From assembly GCA_001942045.1 (NCBI GenBank), contig MSTD01000075.1:1-16979 (forward strand): 16,979 bases of DNA. The letters run 5' to 3'. Under the pieces are notes generated by a model. It saw nothing but the letters and a program-made list of their open reading frames with translations, made no database searches and had not been told where the DNA came from. This document shows, in pieces, positions 14,256-16,979 of the stretch. The position numbers and the translations under genes are program-made. How positions within the stretch are numbered: the first letter of the stretch is position 1; each line of letters begins with the position of its first letter. This stretch comes from Mycolicibacterium porcinum (lineage in GTDB: Bacteria; Actinomycetota; Actinomycetes; Mycobacteriales; Mycobacteriaceae).

Positions 14256-14334
14256 GCGGCAACACCGGTTTCTACTCCAGGGTTGTCGAGGGTGCAGACT
14301 CGCGATCCTCATGTCGAAACGGCGGTTCTGCGGA

Positions 14335-16827
14335 TCAGCCCTGAGGCGCCAGCATCGCCCGCAACATCGAGATCATCTCCGTACGTGACTCGGCGCCGAG
14401 GCGGCGTCGGATGCGGGCCACGTGATGCTCGACGGTCTTGGCCGAGATGAACAGCTGACTGCCGATATCGCGGTACGGCATCCCGAGCAAGAGGAGTTCG
14501 GCGACCTCGCGCTCGCGATCGGACAACTTGGTCGACGCCGGGGCCGGGGCGGCCTGCGTCGAGGCCCCGGCCGGCGCGGCCGACGACGCGACCTCGACCT
14601 CCTCGACCGCACTTGTCTGCTTCAGATCGCGGGCCAGTTGCAGCATTGCCTGCGACACCCGCGCGTCCGGGGTCTGCAGCGCGGCCTGGCTGGCCAGCCG
14701 GGTGCCATCCCAGGTCAGGCCGAACTGGGACAGTGCGCGAGCGGCGCCCGTCACCTCGTCGATGTCGACGTGGTTGGCCAGCACCCGCAACCAGGTTCGC
14801 CCGCCGTTGGCCAGTGCGCGGGCAAAGGCGCTCTGCCCGGCGGCCGCCGTCAACGCCTGCCCGTGCGGGGCGACGGCGCCGGGGGAGTTGGCCAGAATCC
14901 CGGCGTGCACCCCCGCCCAGTGCAGCGGCACCGACCACAAGACCGGATTGCCGAGCGCAGCAAGCAGGTTCCAGGCCTCGGCCAGCGTGTGCTCCAAGCG
15001 GTCGACCTGCCGCATGCGGGCACCGGCCACCCACAATTCGCCCAGTGGCAGCAGCGAGAACAGGTCGATCGAATACTCGGCAAGCACCTCCACCGCGGCA
15101 TACCAATACTTCTGCACCGCGCCGCTGTCTCCGCTGCGCCTGGCGATCGCGGTGCGCAGCGCGGCGGCCCAGAGCGCGTCGCGGCGGTGCAGATCCTCAC
15201 CGGCCTCGGCGGCGGCAGCGTCGGCCGCAGCCGCACCGAGCTGACCGTCCTGCATCTTCACCCACCCCAGCAGCAGGCGGTGGCGAGCCGCGCTGAAGAC
15301 CTCGTCACCGGCCGCCCCCGCGCGGACGGCTCGGCTGATCACACTGCGTGCCCGCACCGAGTCGCCGCCGTGCAGCGCCGCCAGTGTCACCAACGCGGCC
15401 GGGGTATCGGGGGCGACGCCGCCGGCCTGGTATTCGGTCGTGACCGCCTGACCCAGCCGGGCCACCGTCACGGCAAACGGCTGGTCGAGCGACAGCACCA
15501 AACCCTCGGCCAGGCTGCGCGCGGCCCGCGCCGTCGAGGTGGGTGGTCCGGCCGCGTCTGAGCTGGACGAGGCGCGTGCGGCCTCGGCGTCACCGGCGGC
15601 GAGAAAGCAGGTCGTGGCGGCTGAGCTGACCAGAACGTCCGGATATGGGCCGAGCCAGCGGAACAGATCGGCCGCCTGAGCCGCGCCGCCGTCATGCAGG
15701 GCGACGCTGGCCGCGATCCGCACCGGGGTTGCGCGCTCGGCTGGATCCTCCGAGGCGAGCAACTCGTCGGCCATCCGAGCCGCCGTCGGGCAGTCCCCGG
15801 CCAGGGCCAGCGCATCCGCCAATCGAGTGCTCACCGCCGCCGCGCCTGCCGTGACCGCGGCGCGGTAGAGACGGGCCGCCCGCGCCGGCCGGGCGCGGTT
15901 GTGGGCGGCGTGCTCAGCGAGTGCCTCGGCCAGCCGGTCGTCGCGCAGGCCATGCTCGGCCAGCCGCACCGCGAGGTCGGCCGACAGCGTCGACAGCTCG
16001 AGTTGTGAAGCGAGAAGCGAGGTTTCGATCTCGTGGTGGCGGGCGGCCCCGGCGATCTGGGCGAGTGACTCGTGAACCATCCGCACGAACCGCCGGTCGT
16101 GCGACGGCTCCACCAGCCCACTGGCCCGGGCCCGATCCACCAGGGCCGACGCCTCGGCGCTGGGCACTCGCAGCGCCGCCGCCACGTCGTCAGGGCCGAG
16201 GTCGTGACTCAACGACAGGATCAGCAGTGCATCGCGGGTCTCGTCGTCAACCCGGCGCAACCGCTGCAGCAGGGCGAACCGGGCCGCATCCACCGGCACC
16301 TCCGCCGTCGCTGCCGTCGACAGCAGAAACGGCAATCCCGCGGTGGCGGCCAGCACCGACCGGACCGTTTCCTGAGTCGCCTGCGCACTCGAACCCGTGC
16401 TCAACACCCGACCCACTTCGGTTGCCGTCAGCGGACCGAGCCCGACCGCGGGGTTCTCCCGTTCCAAGGCCGTGGCCAAGGTGACCAGCGGCAGGCGATG
16501 GGTCAACGGCTCGCTCGCCACCACGACGGTCGAGGCCGAATCAGCGACTTTCTCTGCAAGACGGTCGATTTCGTTGTCGTCGAGCAGGTGTGCATCGTCG
16601 ATGACGAAGGCCGCTTCGGGTGCGTCATCAGGTCGGGGCGCCCGGGTCAACACCACGCGGTCGGCCTCGCGCATCGCCTCGCGGATCTCGGCGAGCACCG
16701 TGCTCTTGCCGGTTCCGATGCCGCCGGAGACCAGCAGCTTGACCGGTGCGGTCGGGCTGGCCAGGACGGCATCGATCGCCGACCGGGCGGCCAACGGGAG
16801 CTCCGGAGCAGAATCCGGTGCGGTCAT
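14335..16827 (-). CDS. iniR: IniR-type ATPase/LuxR-family transcriptional regulator (Rv0339c-like)
   Basis: This 830-residue cytoplasmic regulator has the build of large MalT-like ATP-binding LuxR proteins and nearly the same length as M. tuberculosis Rv0339c (IniR), reported to control the isoniazid-inducible iniBAC genes. Residues 35-43 (GGIGTGKST) are the Walker A loop and FVIDDAH (74-80) is Walker B. The centre (about 250-700) is an Ala-rich helical-repeat region of the TPR-like kind. The C-terminus (768-830) is a LuxR helix-turn-helix, with LSDREREVAELLLLGMPYRDI and SAKTVEHHVARIRRRLG. The ATG at 16827 follows a GTG in frame; either could start it. The upstream gene stops 10 bases earlier, so the two are probably co-transcribed. 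No iniB, iniA or iniC is in the window, so its target here is unknown. Confidence 0.88.
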   Translation of the reverse strand: MTAPDSAPELPLAARSAIDAVLASPTAPVKLLVSGGIGTGKSTVLAEIREAMREADRVVLTRAPRPDDAPEAAFVIDDAHLLDDNEIDRLAEKVADSASTVVVASEPLTHRLPLVTLATALERENPAVGLGPLTATEVGRVLSTGSSAQATQETVRSVLAATAGLPFLLSTAATAEVPVDAARFALLQRLRRVDDETRDALLILSLSHDLGPDDVAAALRVPSAEASALVDRARASGLVEPSHDRRFVRMVHESLAQIAGAARHHEIETSLLASQLELSTLSADLAVRLAEHGLRDDRLAEALAEHAAHNRARPARAARLYRAAVTAGAAAVSTRLADALALAGDCPTAARMADELLASEDPAERATPVRIAASVALHDGGAAQAADLFRWLGPYPDVLVSSAATTCFLAAGDAEAARASSSSDAAGPPTSTARAARSLAEGLVLSLDQPFAVTVARLGQAVTTEYQAGGVAPDTPAALVTLAALHGGDSVRARSVISRAVRAGAAGDEVFSAARHRLLLGWVKMQDGQLGAAAADAAAAEAGEDLHRRDALWAAALRTAIARRSGDSGAVQKYWYAAVEVLAEYSIDLFSLLPLGELWVAGARMRQVDRLEHTLAEAWNLLAALGNPVLWSVPLHWAGVHAGILANSPGAVAPHGQALTAAAGQSAFARALANGGRTWLRVLANHVDIDEVTGAARALSQFGLTWDGTRLASQAALQTPDARVSQAMLQLARDLKQTSAVEEVEVASSAAPAGASTQAAPAPASTKLSDREREVAELLLLGMPYRDIGSQLFISAKTVEHHVARIRRRLGAESRTEMISMLRAMLAPQG

Positions 16828-16837
16828 CACGGCCGGC

Positions 16838-16979
16838 CTAGGCGCCGCCGTCGCCCTCCGCCGCCGCAGAGGTCGTCACCGGCGGCTGGGTGGTGGTGGG
16901 CGGCTTTGTCGTTGTCGGTGGCTGCGTGGTCGTTGTCGGCGGTTGCGTCGTGGTGGTCGTGGTGCGGGTGGTCGTTGTC
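16838..16979 (-). CDS. C-terminal end of a Thr/Pro-rich protein (partial, runs off the window)
   Basis: The minus-strand frame is open from the window edge to a TAG at 16838-16840, giving 46 codons. The peptide is low-complexity: Thr runs broken by QPP and KPP (QPPTTTT, QPPTTT, KPPTTT, QPPVTT), ending SAAAEGDGGA. Thr/Pro tails of this type usually lie outside the membrane and may be glycosylated. The gene ends 10 bases before iniR on the same strand, so the two likely form an operon. The rest of the protein is outside the window and I cannot identify it. Confidence 0.7.
   Translation of the reverse strand, partial: TTTTRTTTTTTQPPTTTTQPPTTTKPPTTTQPPVTTSAAAEGDGGA

Noticed and set aside
14063..14344. 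Plus-strand 93-codon frame in the iniR-etfD gap
   Set aside because: No ribosome site or domain, and it runs through the long inverted repeat; treated as non-coding.
14422..15561. Long plus-strand frame opposite iniR
   Set aside because: Arg/Gly/Gln-rich composition without motifs, antisense to a complete IniR-type gene.

Overview
The window looks like chromosomal DNA of a mycobacterium, most likely a fast-growing Mycolicibacterium-type species. The sequence is GC-rich throughout, GTG starts are common, and several proteins match mycobacterial families: an Rv0312-like Hsp70-fold membrane protein, UdgA (Rv0322-like), a CYP140-type P450 (Rv1880c-like), and the block aminotransferase (Rv0337c-like) - EtfD (Rv0338c-like) - IniR (Rv0339c-like). 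These Rv assignments come from remembered family sequences and gene order, not from a search. I see no transposase, phage gene, CRISPR array, rRNA or tRNA.

Layout. Positions 1-242 are non-coding and hold GlnR-like half-sites ahead of a stand-alone ammonium transporter (243-1586) in which Glu replaces the first pore histidine. After an intergenic region with a perfect inverted repeat comes an Hsp70-like, single-pass protein with a Pro-rich and Gly/Trp repeat tail (1808-3433), then UDP-glucose dehydrogenase (3521-4852). A tight forward cluster follows: CYP140-like P450 (4891-6204), mycothiol-dependent isomerase-fold protein (6206-6958) and NTF2-like protein (6977-7345). Each of these three has a TANNNT element ending exactly 6 bases before its start codon, suggesting leaderless internal promoters. 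A small His-rich protein (7444-7857) has five perfect 11-residue repeats with His at i and i+4. It converges, 5 bases apart, on a YibE/F membrane protein (7863-9092, minus) whose N-terminus is itself a His string.

From there the minus strand dominates: the AlaA/AspC-type aminotransferase (9133-10404, probably transcribed ahead of yibE/F), a small divergent exported peptide (10660-10905, plus), the membrane Fe-S oxidoreductase EtfD (10973-13984), the ATPase/LuxR regulator IniR (14335-16827), and the Thr/Pro-rich end of another gene (16838 to the edge). A strong shared hairpin separates the small exported gene from etfD.

The most striking signals are two tandem 18-bp palindromes just upstream of etfD (a likely operator pair, plausibly for a lipid-responsive TetR-type repressor), a 64-bp near-perfect inverted repeat between iniR and etfD, the His hendecad protein paired with YibE/F, and the Glu-for-His ammonium transporter. 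Functionally the genes cover nitrogen uptake, cell-envelope sugar precursors, amino acid transamination, beta-oxidation electron transfer and envelope-stress regulation.
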